Part shown: one piece after another, positions 9,711 through 17,478 of the stretch | Layout of the letters: every line of letters begins with the position of its first letter | Position numbering within the stretch: position 1 is the stretch's first letter | Assembly: GCF_001311845.1 (NCBI RefSeq) | Contig: NZ_BBCC01000004.1 | Location: 26,291 to 90,290, forward strand | Length of the DNA stretch: 64,000 nt | Origin: Desulfosarcina cetonica JCM 12296 | GTDB taxonomy: Bacteria > Desulfobacterota > Desulfobacteria > Desulfobacterales > Desulfosarcinaceae | Reading direction: 5' to 3' | The notes under the pieces: model-generated | What the model was told of the DNA's origin: nothing | Databases searched by the model: none | The model's input: only the letters and a program-made list of their open reading frames with translations | Made by a program: the position numbers and the translations under genes

Positions 9711-9741
9711 ACCTCCAGGTGTCGTAAAGACACCTGGAGGT
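9711..9741 (-). terminator. Strong terminator between aprA and qmoA
   Basis: Perfect 13-bp stem: ACCTCCAGGTGTC at 9711-9723 and its inverse at 9729-9741, with loop GTAAA. On the minus strand it is followed by TTTTTATTACC. It stands 38 bases after the aprA stop, so aprBA ends here and qmoABC is expected to have its own promoter or to depend on read-through. The rest of the 9478-9778 gap shows no gene. A small palindrome GGGTAATACCC near 9548-9558 lies upstream of qmoA. Confidence 0.85.
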
Positions 9742-9778
9742 GAGCTGCTATTCGGCTAATTCATCTGCCGACATATCA

Positions 9779-11752
9779 CTACGGAATGATTTTGATGTAG
9801 TCTACCTTCTTGACATCCCATTCCTTCTTTTCCGGATCGAACTTGGAGTTGACGAAGCAGAACCAATTCTCGTCATCCTGGCCCGGATAGTCCGCCTGAT
9901 AGTAGAAGCCCGGGTAGCGGGTCTCTTTGCGGTACTGGATGTGACGCAGGTGGGCTTCCACGGTCCAGATACGATGCTCGATTTCCCAGCATCTCATCAG
10001 TTCATGCAGGTCACCGGCAGCCAGCTTCTCGCAGTCTTCACGCATGGTGGCCAGCAGATCCATGACGATTTCCAAAGACTTGCTGCTGGTCATGTAGAAG
10101 GTGGCGGTTCCAGCACCATACTCATGGGTGGCCTTCATCAGGCGATACATCATCATTGGGTTTGATGTAGTTGGGGTTGATGTCGATGGCGGTGGTGTAT
10201 TCGCAGTTATCCAGGAAGGTGCGGACCGGTTTGTAAACCAGGTCGACCAGTTCTTCCTTGGACTGCTTCAGGGTCGGGGTGAAATCGGCAAAGTCCGTTG
10301 CGTAGCGGCACATCTGCTTGGCAGCGATACGACCCTCGGCATGGGAACCAGAGGAGAACTTGTGACCGGAGCCGCCCACGCCGTCGCCAGCGGTGAACAG
10401 ACCTTCAACGGTGGTCATCTGTTTGTAGACCTTGCCGTTGCGGGCTTTGATTTTGTATGCATCCGGGACCCAGTCGTAATCGGGGCCGGAAGCCCACAGA
10501 CCGCAGCAACCGGAGTGAGAACCCAACAGGTAGGGCTCGGTGGGCATAACTTCGGAGTTTTTCTTCTCCGGCTCACAATCCTGAGCACACCACAGGTTAG
10601 CCTGACCGCAGGTCATATCCAGGAAGTCTTCCCAAGCTTCGGACTCGAGGTGCTTGAGTTCTTTCTTGTCCATGGTGGCGCCCAGGGCGGCCAGTGCCGT
10701 CACGGTATCCATCATGATCGGGCCGCGGCCTTCCTTCATTTCGAACAGCATCAGGTGGTTACGCAGGCAGGTCGGGGTAATGGCGGCGGTTCCGTAAGGA
10801 GCGTATTTTTCCAGCTCTTTCTTGGCGGCGTCGCTACCGGCGAAGGCTTCGCCCAGACCGTTGAGGGTTTTGGCCTTGAACAGCAGGAACCAGGCACCGA
10901 CCGGGCCGTAACCGTCTTTAAAACGGGCCGGGGTGAAACGGTTTTCCATCATGGTCAGTTCGGCGCCGACCTTCATGGCCATGGTGTAGGTGGAACCAGC
11001 GTTCCATACCGGATACCAGGCGCGGCCTTTACCTTCACCGACCGAACGGGGCTGGTAGATGTTCACAGCGCCGCCGCAGGCAATCATCATGGTTTTGCAT
11101 TTGATGATGTAGACTTTGTTCTCACGAACGGAGAAACCCACCGCGCCGGCGATCTGATTCGGCACCGTGGCGTCCAGAAGCAGTTCAACGATGAAGCAGC
11201 GTTCGATGATGTTGTCTTCTCCCAAAGCCAGTTTAGCGGCCTCGGCAACGATACGCTTGTAGGACTCACCGTTGATCATGATCTGCCATTTACCGGTACG
11301 GACCGGCTGCGCACCAGACTTCAAGGTGCCCATTTTCTGGCCTTTTTTACCGTCCATGTTCTTTCCGGCTTCGTCTTTTTTCCAAACGGGGAGTCCCCAT
11401 TCTTCAAACAGGTAGACGGAGTCGTCAACATAGCAGCCCAGGTCGAAGATCAGGTCTTCGCGGACCAGACCCATCAGGTCGTTACGGACCATGCGGACGT
11501 AATCTTCAACCGCATTTTCACCGACGTAGGTGTTGATGGCGGACAGACCCTGGGCAACGGCGCCGGAGCGCTCCATGGCGGCCTTGTCGCACAGCAGAAC
11601 ACTCTGACCGTCTTTCATCCATTTTTTGACTTCAAACGCGGTACCACAGGCAGCCATACCACCGCCGACGATGAGAATGTCAACTTCTTTCTCAACAACT
11701 TCGGGATCCGGACGGCCTTGAGTTCACCCACAGGTTTATTCGGTAATGCCAT
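9779..11752 (-). CDS. aprA: AprA, adenosine-5'-phosphosulfate reductase alpha subunit, two frameshifts
   Basis: Catalytic FAD subunit that reduces APS to sulfite and AMP in the cytoplasm. The N-terminus MALPNKPVGELKAVR (start 11752) must join DPEVVEKEVDILIVGGG across a one-base loss near 11713. The C-terminus NPNYIKP must join MMMYRLMKATHEYGAG across a two-base loss in an A-run near 10143-10150. Corrected length is about 658 residues, the family norm. The FAD motif GGGMAACGTA and fumarate-reductase-like fold are clear, and the C-terminus ends FDPEKKEWDVKKVDYIKIIP. It follows aprB by 61 bases. Since the gene is essential for sulfate respiration, the breaks are most likely sequence errors. Confidence 0.95.
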
Positions 11753-11813
11753 ATCTTATCCTCCTGTAGAAAATTCAGATTCTTAAAGGTTGTCTTCCAG
11801 CAATCAACCGATC

Positions 11814-12245
11814 TTACATTTTAGGGGTCGGAAGGGTGACGCCGTCAGCTTCCTGGGTGGACAGCAGAGGGCTTTCGAGGTCCTTGCCCTTGAGGTCTGC
11901 GTAGGCATTGGCCTGGCCTTCGGGGGTGGTCCGGATGGGGAACTTGAAGCGTTTGATAAGGCCGTTTCTGAACTTACAGGTCCACATGACATCCTCGGTG
12001 CCCATCATGGGCATGATGGAGCTTCCCAGCGGTACGAAATCGGCGTAGCCGCGAACTTCAATGGCCTGGGTGGGGCAAATTTTTACGCAGGAAAAGCACT
12101 CCCAGCACTGATCCGGTTCCTGGTTGTAGGCCTTCATGGCGTTGGGATCCAGAACCATCAGATCGTTGGGACAAATGTACATGCAAGCGGTCTTGTCGCC
12201 ACCCTTGCAGCCGTCACATTTTTCCTGAATTACAAAACTTGGCAT
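11814..12245 (-). CDS. aprB: AprB, APS reductase beta (ferredoxin-like) subunit
   Basis: 143-residue iron-sulfur subunit. It holds two [4Fe-4S] clusters: the APS-type first motif CDGCKGGDKTACMYICP with its characteristic long spacing, and CWECFSCVKICP. The tail wraps AprA in the known structure, and the conserved FPIRTTPEG stretch is present. AprB receives electrons, presumably from QmoAB, and passes them to the AprA FAD. Start 12245 (MPSFVIQEKC) has AGGAGG about nine bases upstream. It is the first gene of the minus-strand cluster; order aprB-aprA-qmoABC is standard in sulfate-reducing bacteria. Confidence 0.96.
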   Translation of the reverse strand: MPSFVIQEKCDGCKGGDKTACMYICPNDLMVLDPNAMKAYNQEPDQCWECFSCVKICPTQAIEVRGYADFVPLGSSIMPMMGTEDVMWTCKFRNGLIKRFKFPIRTTPEGQANAYADLKGKDLESPLLSTQEADGVTLPTPKM

Positions 12246-12988
12246 TTAATATACCTCCTACGTTAGTTAAAAGATTTCACTCAACCAACTTCCGAAACTA
12301 AAGGTAAGAACCTCCTGTTCGTCGCACCTCCCTTCCATAGAATAGCGTCCGAATGGTTTCAATCCGGACAATGACACCGTAACTGATAAGCAAAATCCCC
12401 ATACTCTGTTTGATAAAACACGTATTTCGGATTTGATTCAATGCACTGCGGCATTGGTTGTTTCGGTTGATTAATTGTATAATATCGGGAAGATAGTTAC
12501 AGCGTAATGCAAGTTAAGATCAATACCATCCGGCATTTTCATTGTCAAGAATTTTCGGCGACACAAAATCCCAAAAGAAGCAATGACTTACATTCATTCG
12601 CCGCTTTTCCTACATATCGGTGGATTCGTGGTTGCCTGCACAACATATGGTAGAAAAAAAAGCTGCAAAATTTCGTCCGATGAAATTATTGATGGTCTCG
12701 TAAAAAGTCGCATTTCCGACGGATTCGTAAAAAGCCCGAGATCAAGGCTTGCGAATCCTGAGGAATGAGAAATACTTAGCGTACGCCGCAGTGACGAAGG
12801 ATACGCGTAACGCCGATATCGGGCTTTTTACGAATCCGTCAATTATTGACCGGTCCATGGTCCACAACAGGGTCCGGGTGGCGCCGTCCACGTCCAAACA
12901 GAGCCGAACTTTGCGGTTGACTTGATCGGCCAGCATGTTACCTCTTCCGCCAGGATTCATCAACACCCTTTGACTAGGAAAAATCGAT
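12246..12988. other. 743-base gene-free stretch upstream of aprB, holding a MITE-like repeat
   Basis: No convincing gene on either strand; the 61- and 87-codon frames here overlap the repeat at 12718-12840. The aprB promoter should lie in 12260-12560. An AT-rich TATTAT/TATACAAT stretch near 12474-12486 and a TTGACA on the minus strand at 12543-12548 are visible, but no pair with good spacing and a good -10 stands out. The part from 12840 leads into the plus-strand ykgJ-type gene. Confidence 0.5.
12718..12840. repeat. MITE-like inverted repeat, 123 bp
   Basis: Perfect 22-bp terminal inverted repeats at 12718-12739 and 12819-12840, with core GACGGATTCGTAAAAAGC. They enclose 79 bases with a second small dyad (GCGTACGC). 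A degenerate extra copy of the end (TCTCGTAAAAAGTCGC) lies just outside at 12696-12711. Single ends of the same element occur elsewhere at 20305-20320, 21000-21017 and, diverged, at 22145-22170. There is no transposase, so any mobility would be in trans. Confidence 0.8.
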
Positions 12989-13727
12989 ATGCACAATCCG
13001 GTCACGCCACTCCATCGCGATCAGTCCTTTTGTTTCCGCTGCGCGCCGGAAGTAGCCTGTTTCAATGCCTGTTGCCGGGATTTGCAACAGGTCCTGGCCC
13101 CTTATGACATCGTTTGTCTGAAGCAGTTTCTCGGGATTTCCTCAACCGAATTTCTCCATCGTTACACCGAGAAAAGCACCGGCCCCGGAACCGGCTGCCG
13201 GTGGTCTCGCTGCGCTTCAGCGACTCCGCCGACAAGGCCTGTCCCTTCGTCGGCGCGGCCGGCTGCCGGGTATATCCGGCCCGTCCCGCCTCATGCCGGA
13301 CTATCCCCTGGCCCGCGGTGTTTCGCGCGACCGGCAGACCGGAACGCTGAACGAGCACTGGGCGCTGATCCGCGAATCCCATTGTCTCGGTTTTGAATGC
13401 GGCACCGTGCAAACGGTGGACGAATGGGTGGCCGATCAGGAAATTGCCCTGCACAACCGCATGAACGACCGGCTCCTGGAGTTGATCAGCGACAAGAACC
13501 GCCTGCATCCGGAACCGCTCACCCCGTCCGAAAGCCAGGCGGTCCATACGGCCCTGTACGATCTGGACGCCTTCCGCGAGGCGCTGTTCGCCCAGGCCAC
13601 CCCCGGAGATCTTTTTCCCGACCCGGCGGATGCCGACCGGGCACGCACGGATGATCGGGTACTCCTGGAGGCCGCCCTGGCGTGGGTAAGGATAAACGTT
13701 TTTAATCTTTCACCGAAAGCCCCTTGA
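12989..13727 (+). CDS. YkgJ-type cysteine-cluster (putative zinc/iron-chelating) protein, two frameshifts
   Basis: Begins MHNPVTPLHRDQ and carries CFRCAPEVACFNACCRDL, the CxxC...CxxxCC pattern of the YkgJ/UPF0153 cysteine-cluster family. ACPFVGAAGCRVYPARPASCR follows, which supplies the rest of the cluster ligands. The three pieces lie in successive frames, with single-base losses near 13197 and 13305. The repaired junctions read GTGLPVVSLRF and SCRDYPLARGV, both matching the family and the second copy at 54282-55088. The corrected product is about 246 residues with a helical C-terminus. Metal binding is inferred from the cysteines; the function is unknown. The SDR gene starts 3 bases after its stop. 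Confidence 0.75.
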
Positions 13728-13730
13728 CCC

Positions 13731-14544
13731 ATGTCCGATACGAAAAAAGTCGCCCTGGTCCTCGGAGCGGTCAAAGGCATCGGCAAGGCCATTGCCATGG
13801 ATCTGCTCCAGCGCGGCATCCGCGTGGCGGCCACCTGGTTCGACTGGCCCGAAAGCCAACCGACCATGCAGGCCGATTTCGAAAGCACGGGTACCGCGCA
13901 CCTGATCCTGCACACCAACCTGCTCGACACAGCCGCCATTGCCGATATGATGGCACGGGTGGTCGATCGCTTCGGTCGCCTGGACATCCTCATCAACAAC
14001 ATCGAACGCGGCGGCTGGCCGGTGGTCCATGGCCGCTACATCCCCGAGCAATGGGACCTGGAGCTGGCCACCACCCTGCGGGCCAAGCGATGGGTTTTTG
14101 AAGCCGCCCTGCCCCATCTGAAAGCCTCGGGCCACGGTGCGGTGGTCAACCTCTCCTCCATCGCCGGCATCGTCGGCCGCAGCGGTCCGGCCAGCTACCT
14201 GTTCAACGAGGGGTATGCCGCCGCCAACCGCGGCATTTCCCTCTTGACGGAGACCTGGGCCCGGCTCGGCGCGCCCCGGGTGCGGGTCAACGAACTGATG
14301 CTCGGCGTGATCGAGACCCGCCATGGACGATACCCGGGGATGGGGACTGTTGACCGACGGGCAACGCCAGGCCATTTTAGACCACACCTTGTTGGCCAGA
14401 ATCGGTCGCATAGACGATGTTGTCAGGGCCGTGCGCTTCCTGCTGGACGAAGCCCCGTTCATGACCGGCAGCGTACTGCGCATCGACGGCGGCTACCCGC
14501 TGGGGGGCGAGGCAATTGCCCCCATGCCCGAGGGCGTCGTCTAA
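13731..14544 (+). CDS. Short-chain dehydrogenase/reductase, frameshifted
   Basis: Classical SDR of about 270 residues. The nucleotide-binding motif is VLGAVKGIGKAIA, followed by DILINNIERGG (NNAG-like). The active-site Ser is in VVNLSSIAGIVG. The usual YxxxK is not clean: SYLFNEGYAAANRG contains a Tyr but an Asn where Lys is expected, so catalysis is uncertain. The C-terminus switches frame near 14331: ETRHGR joins TRGWGLLTDGQRQ, best explained by one extra base or two missing bases. It ends VLRIDGGYPLGGE, the usual SDR tail. It starts 3 bases after the cysteine-cluster gene, suggesting coupling. The substrate is unknown. Confidence 0.75.
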
Positions 14545-14558
14545 GCGTCGGCAGGCAA

Positions 14559-15401
14559 CTAGTTGTAACGGGATCGGATTTTTTGCACAATATTGGCCCG
14601 GCGCAGGTAATCACGGGGATCCCCGCCTCCCGTCTTGAGGACTTGCCGCAGATAGCGACGCTGATTGTCGATGGCCCGGCGGTAAAGATCTTCATCGATG
14701 TCCCAGCGGGCCTTAAAATGGTGGCGCATGAACCGGTCCGGCGCACCGAGCTGGTTTTTCAGGCGCGCATTGATGCGTTGGTAAAAATGGATGGATTGCT
14801 GCAACAAATCCAGCTCATCCCGATATTCCGGCAGCCGCGCCTCTTCCAGCTCAAAATACAGGAAAAGCAACTTCTCTAGATAGGTACGGTCGGCCAACTG
14901 GGCCAAAACATCGGCGCCGGCCAGCATCTTGCCCAACCATTTTGTCGCGGAATCCGGGAAAGGAATGCCAGCCAGCGCGCCGTTGAGATCGGTGCTGTGA
15001 ATCATTGTCATGCAGGCATGCACCTCCGACGGCCGAAGATCGAAACGATCATGGTACCGTTCCAAAAAATCCATGCTGCGCCTGACATGGCTGAGGGTGA
15101 ATTTGGCGCCGGTTCCCACCGAATCCTCACCGTACTGCAGATATCCGGAATCGTGGAGCAGGGCCGCCACCAGCACCTGATGGACCTGACGAGCGGTAAC
15201 GGTCACACCGGTTTCGCAGGCGCCGTGCAGCAGCCGGACCAGCGCCAGGTAGCAATCGGTGACATGCTTCAGGTCGTGGTAATCGGTATTGCAGCCCTTG
15301 ATGCCAGCCCATGCGCCCTGGTAAAGCGCCACCGTGCGCTCAAAGGCACCTCGCATGGCAATCACGTCCACATCCACTGAAAGATGCGGGACAATCACCA
15401 A
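14559..15401 (-). CDS. HD-domain metal-dependent phosphohydrolase-like protein
   Basis: 280-residue soluble protein with the HD-superfamily motifs: YHDLKHVTDCYLA (first His), VAALLHDSGYLQYGED (HD pair), then HVRRSM and CMTMIHSTDL. The C-terminal third is helical and basic. HD proteins hydrolyse nucleotides or cyclic dinucleotides; there is no GYP motif, so a c-di-GMP role is not supported. The start is uncertain. The frame upstream continues as MTENQLANLVRMESPQAVLE, with a good GAGAGG ribosome site, up to an in-frame TAG at 15405-15407 one codon before the TTG at 15401. A single G-to-T change could explain this, giving LEEALVIVP. Confidence 0.7.
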   Translation of the reverse strand: MVIVPHLSVDVDVIAMRGAFERTVALYQGAWAGIKGCNTDYHDLKHVTDCYLALVRLLHGACETGVTVTARQVHQVLVAALLHDSGYLQYGEDSVGTGAKFTLSHVRRSMDFLERYHDRFDLRPSEVHACMTMIHSTDLNGALAGIPFPDSATKWLGKMLAGADVLAQLADRTYLEKLLFLYFELEEARLPEYRDELDLLQQSIHFYQRINARLKNQLGAPDRFMRHHFKARWDIDEDLYRRAIDNQRRYLRQVLKTGGGDPRDYLRRANIVQKIRSRYN

Positions 15402-15753
15402 GGCCTATTCCAAAACGGCTTGCGGGGATTCCATCCTGACCAGGTTTGCCAGCTGGTTTTCAGTCATCGTCGGAATGCCTCTCCAGATCATGGACGTGAA
15501 CATCCGTTTCGCTTTAACGGGCATCGCGCCCTTATGAGCGAATTTGTCTGGCATGGATCCACCCAAACTGCAAGCCCAATTCACCGCCCAACACCACCGG
15601 CGCCATCCATGGGAACGCGCATGCACTGGCTATTGCGGGAAGCCCCAAATATTGATACATTCTTTTTTATCAATGGTCCCAGAAAGATGCCTGCCCCGGG
15701 ACGGTTGCCTCCGCCGCATGAGCGCACGCTGAATGCATCTGGCACCTAATATG

Positions 15754-16671
15754 GAAAACAAAACGGTAGCCGATAGAGGAACCCATCTGATGAGAGTGGT
15801 TACAAGGCCTGATTTTGACGGTATCGTATGTGCCGTGTTGCTGATGGATGCACTCCATATCGCCCCACCGGTGCACTGGGTGCAACCCAGCGACATGCAA
15901 CACCGACGGGTGGATATCCGTGAGGGCGATGTCATCGCCAACCTTCCCTACCATGAACGTTGCAGCCTGTGGTTCGATCACCACGTCTCCAACCAGCCGG
16001 ACAAGCCGATAACGGGCGCCTTTAGGCTTGCGCCCTCGGCCGCCGGTATCATCTATGACACCTATCGTCAGAAGATCACGCGGGATTACCGGGAACTGGT
16101 CCGCCAGACCGACCGCATCGATTCGGCGGATCTGACCCTGGACGAAATTCTCCACCCGGAACACTACCCGTTCGTACTGCTGTCCATGACCATCTCCAAC
16201 GATATCGAAGAGAAAAACTACTGGGAGCACCTGATCGGCCTGTTGCGCTCCCGTTCCATGGGAGAGGTGATGATCGACCCATGGGTCCGACAGCGCTGCG
16301 AGGCGGTGGTGGCGGCCAATATCCTCTACGAAGAAGCCCTCAGGACCCACACCCGGCTTGCCGGCCAGGTGTCGATCACCGATTTCCGACTTCTCGATCC
16401 GGTGCCCAACGGCAACCGCTTCCTGATTTATTCCCTGTTTCCCGAATGCACGGTCAACGTCAAAATCGTTCATGTCGGCGAAGACAACGCCAGCATTAAG
16501 GTGGGGCACAGCATTTTGAATCGCGGATGCCATGTCAATGTGGGCAAAATGCTCGCCGCATTCGAAGGCGGGGGCCATCGCGGCGCCGGTGCCTGCCGCT
16601 TCGCCCGGGAAAAAGCGGACCGCTATCTGGCGCGCATCGTCGCCATTCTGCAGGCAAACGAAGCGTCCTAA
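15754..16671 (+). CDS. DHH/DHHA1-type phosphoesterase-like protein
   Basis: About 305 residues. Motifs of the DHH superfamily are visible: RPDFDGIVCAVLL (motif I, normally DxDG), LWFDHHVSN (the DHH triad) and a C-terminal GGGHRGAGACRF that corresponds to the DHHA1 GGGHxxAAG substrate-binding motif. Such enzymes cleave phosphoester or phosphoanhydride bonds (NrnA, pApA hydrolases, exopolyphosphatases) with Mn2+. The substrate cannot be told from sequence. The start could be 15754 (MENKTVADRG) or ATG 15790 (MRVVTRPD), which begins right at motif I. It converges with and overlaps the next minus-strand gene by four bases. Confidence 0.75.
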   Translation, partial: ENKTVADRGTHLMRVVTRPDFDGIVCAVLLMDALHIAPPVHWVQPSDMQHRRVDIREGDVIANLPYHERCSLWFDHHVSNQPDKPITGAFRLAPSAAGIIYDTYRQKITRDYRELVRQTDRIDSADLTLDEILHPEHYPFVLLSMTISNDIEEKNYWEHLIGLLRSRSMGEVMIDPWVRQRCEAVVAANILYEEALRTHTRLAGQVSITDFRLLDPVPNGNRFLIYSLFPECTVNVKIVHVGEDNASIKVGHSILNRGCHVNVGKMLAAFEGGGHRGAGACRFAREKADRYLARIVAILQANEAS

Positions 16672-17462
16672 CCGGCAAAAAGGGTTTTAATCCGCTCGCG
16701 GCTCTCCACCAGCATGCGCCGATTCTCGTCAAACACCTCAAAGGTGATCGTCTGGTCGTAACCGACCCGCTTAAGGTGGGTCACCAGCGCATCGAAACGA
16801 ACCGTTCCCTGGCCGACGGCCAGATGATCGTCCACCCGGCCGCGATTGTCGCTGACATGCAGATGGTTGATCCTGTGTTCAAACCGCTGCGCCAGCGCTT
16901 TCAAACGCCGTCCCCGCGCATCGTCAATGTTGGCATGCCCGGTATCCAAGGTCATTTTCAAAGCCGGAAAGGCCTCGAAGATCTCCTCGAAGTCCTCCAC
17001 CGCGACGCCCATCCGGTAGCGCGGGAACATGTTTTCCAGGCAGAGGACCATGCCGAGTTGCTCCGCCGCCGTCACCATCTCTCCCAGGAAATCAAAAAGA
17101 TACCCCTTGACCGTCTCCAGGACAAAAATGCCCATGCCACCGGCCATGCTGGGGTGCAGGACCGCCTTGGCCGCGCCGAGGTCGGCGGCCACGCCCAGCG
17201 ACTGGCGCATCTCCGTCACCGAGGCCCGCCGAATGCTCTCGGTGAGATCGGCGGTACTCACGAAGGTCGGCAAATGGCAGACCAATCCCATCTGGTTTGC
17301 CTTAAGGGCGTTGACAATCGCCTTGCGCTCTGCCGCCAGAATGCTGTGATGGGCCATGGGCGGGTCCATGGCCAGTTCCAGATAATCGAACCCCATCCGG
17401 GCAAAGGCATCGATCTCATCCAGGACGGGTGCCACCGGAAAGTTCATGGCGCCATATTGCAT
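16668..17462 (-). CDS. Sugar phosphate isomerase/epimerase-like TIM-barrel protein
   Basis: 264-residue protein of the xylose isomerase-like/AP endonuclease 2 superfamily. It begins MQYGAMNFPVAPVLDEIDAF and has the family's metal-site strands: CLENMF (Glu), LDTGHANI (Asp/His), NHLHVSDNRG (His) and ITFEVFD (Glu). These would bind a divalent metal at the barrel mouth. The actual substrate (a sugar, inositol derivative or other) cannot be assigned. Start 17462 is fixed by AAAGGAGG a few bases upstream and lies 17 bases after the sensor kinase stop, so the two are probably co-transcribed. Confidence 0.75.
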   Translation of the reverse strand: MQYGAMNFPVAPVLDEIDAFARMGFDYLELAMDPPMAHHSILAAERKAIVNALKANQMGLVCHLPTFVSTADLTESIRRASVTEMRQSLGVAADLGAAKAVLHPSMAGGMGIFVLETVKGYLFDFLGEMVTAAEQLGMVLCLENMFPRYRMGVAVEDFEEIFEAFPALKMTLDTGHANIDDARGRRLKALAQRFEHRINHLHVSDNRGRVDDHLAVGQGTVRFDALVTHLKRVGYDQTITFEVFDENRRMLVESRERIKTLFAG

Positions 17463-17478
17463 GCCGGCCTCCTTTTTC

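Noticed and set aside
12583..13005. Small frames on both strands between aprB and the ykgJ-type gene
   Set aside because: They consist largely of the MITE-like repeat and lack ribosome sites.
15405..15407. TAG as a pyrrolysine codon
   Set aside because: No PYLIS-like context or pyl genes are visible; a substitution or an alternative start explains it more simply.
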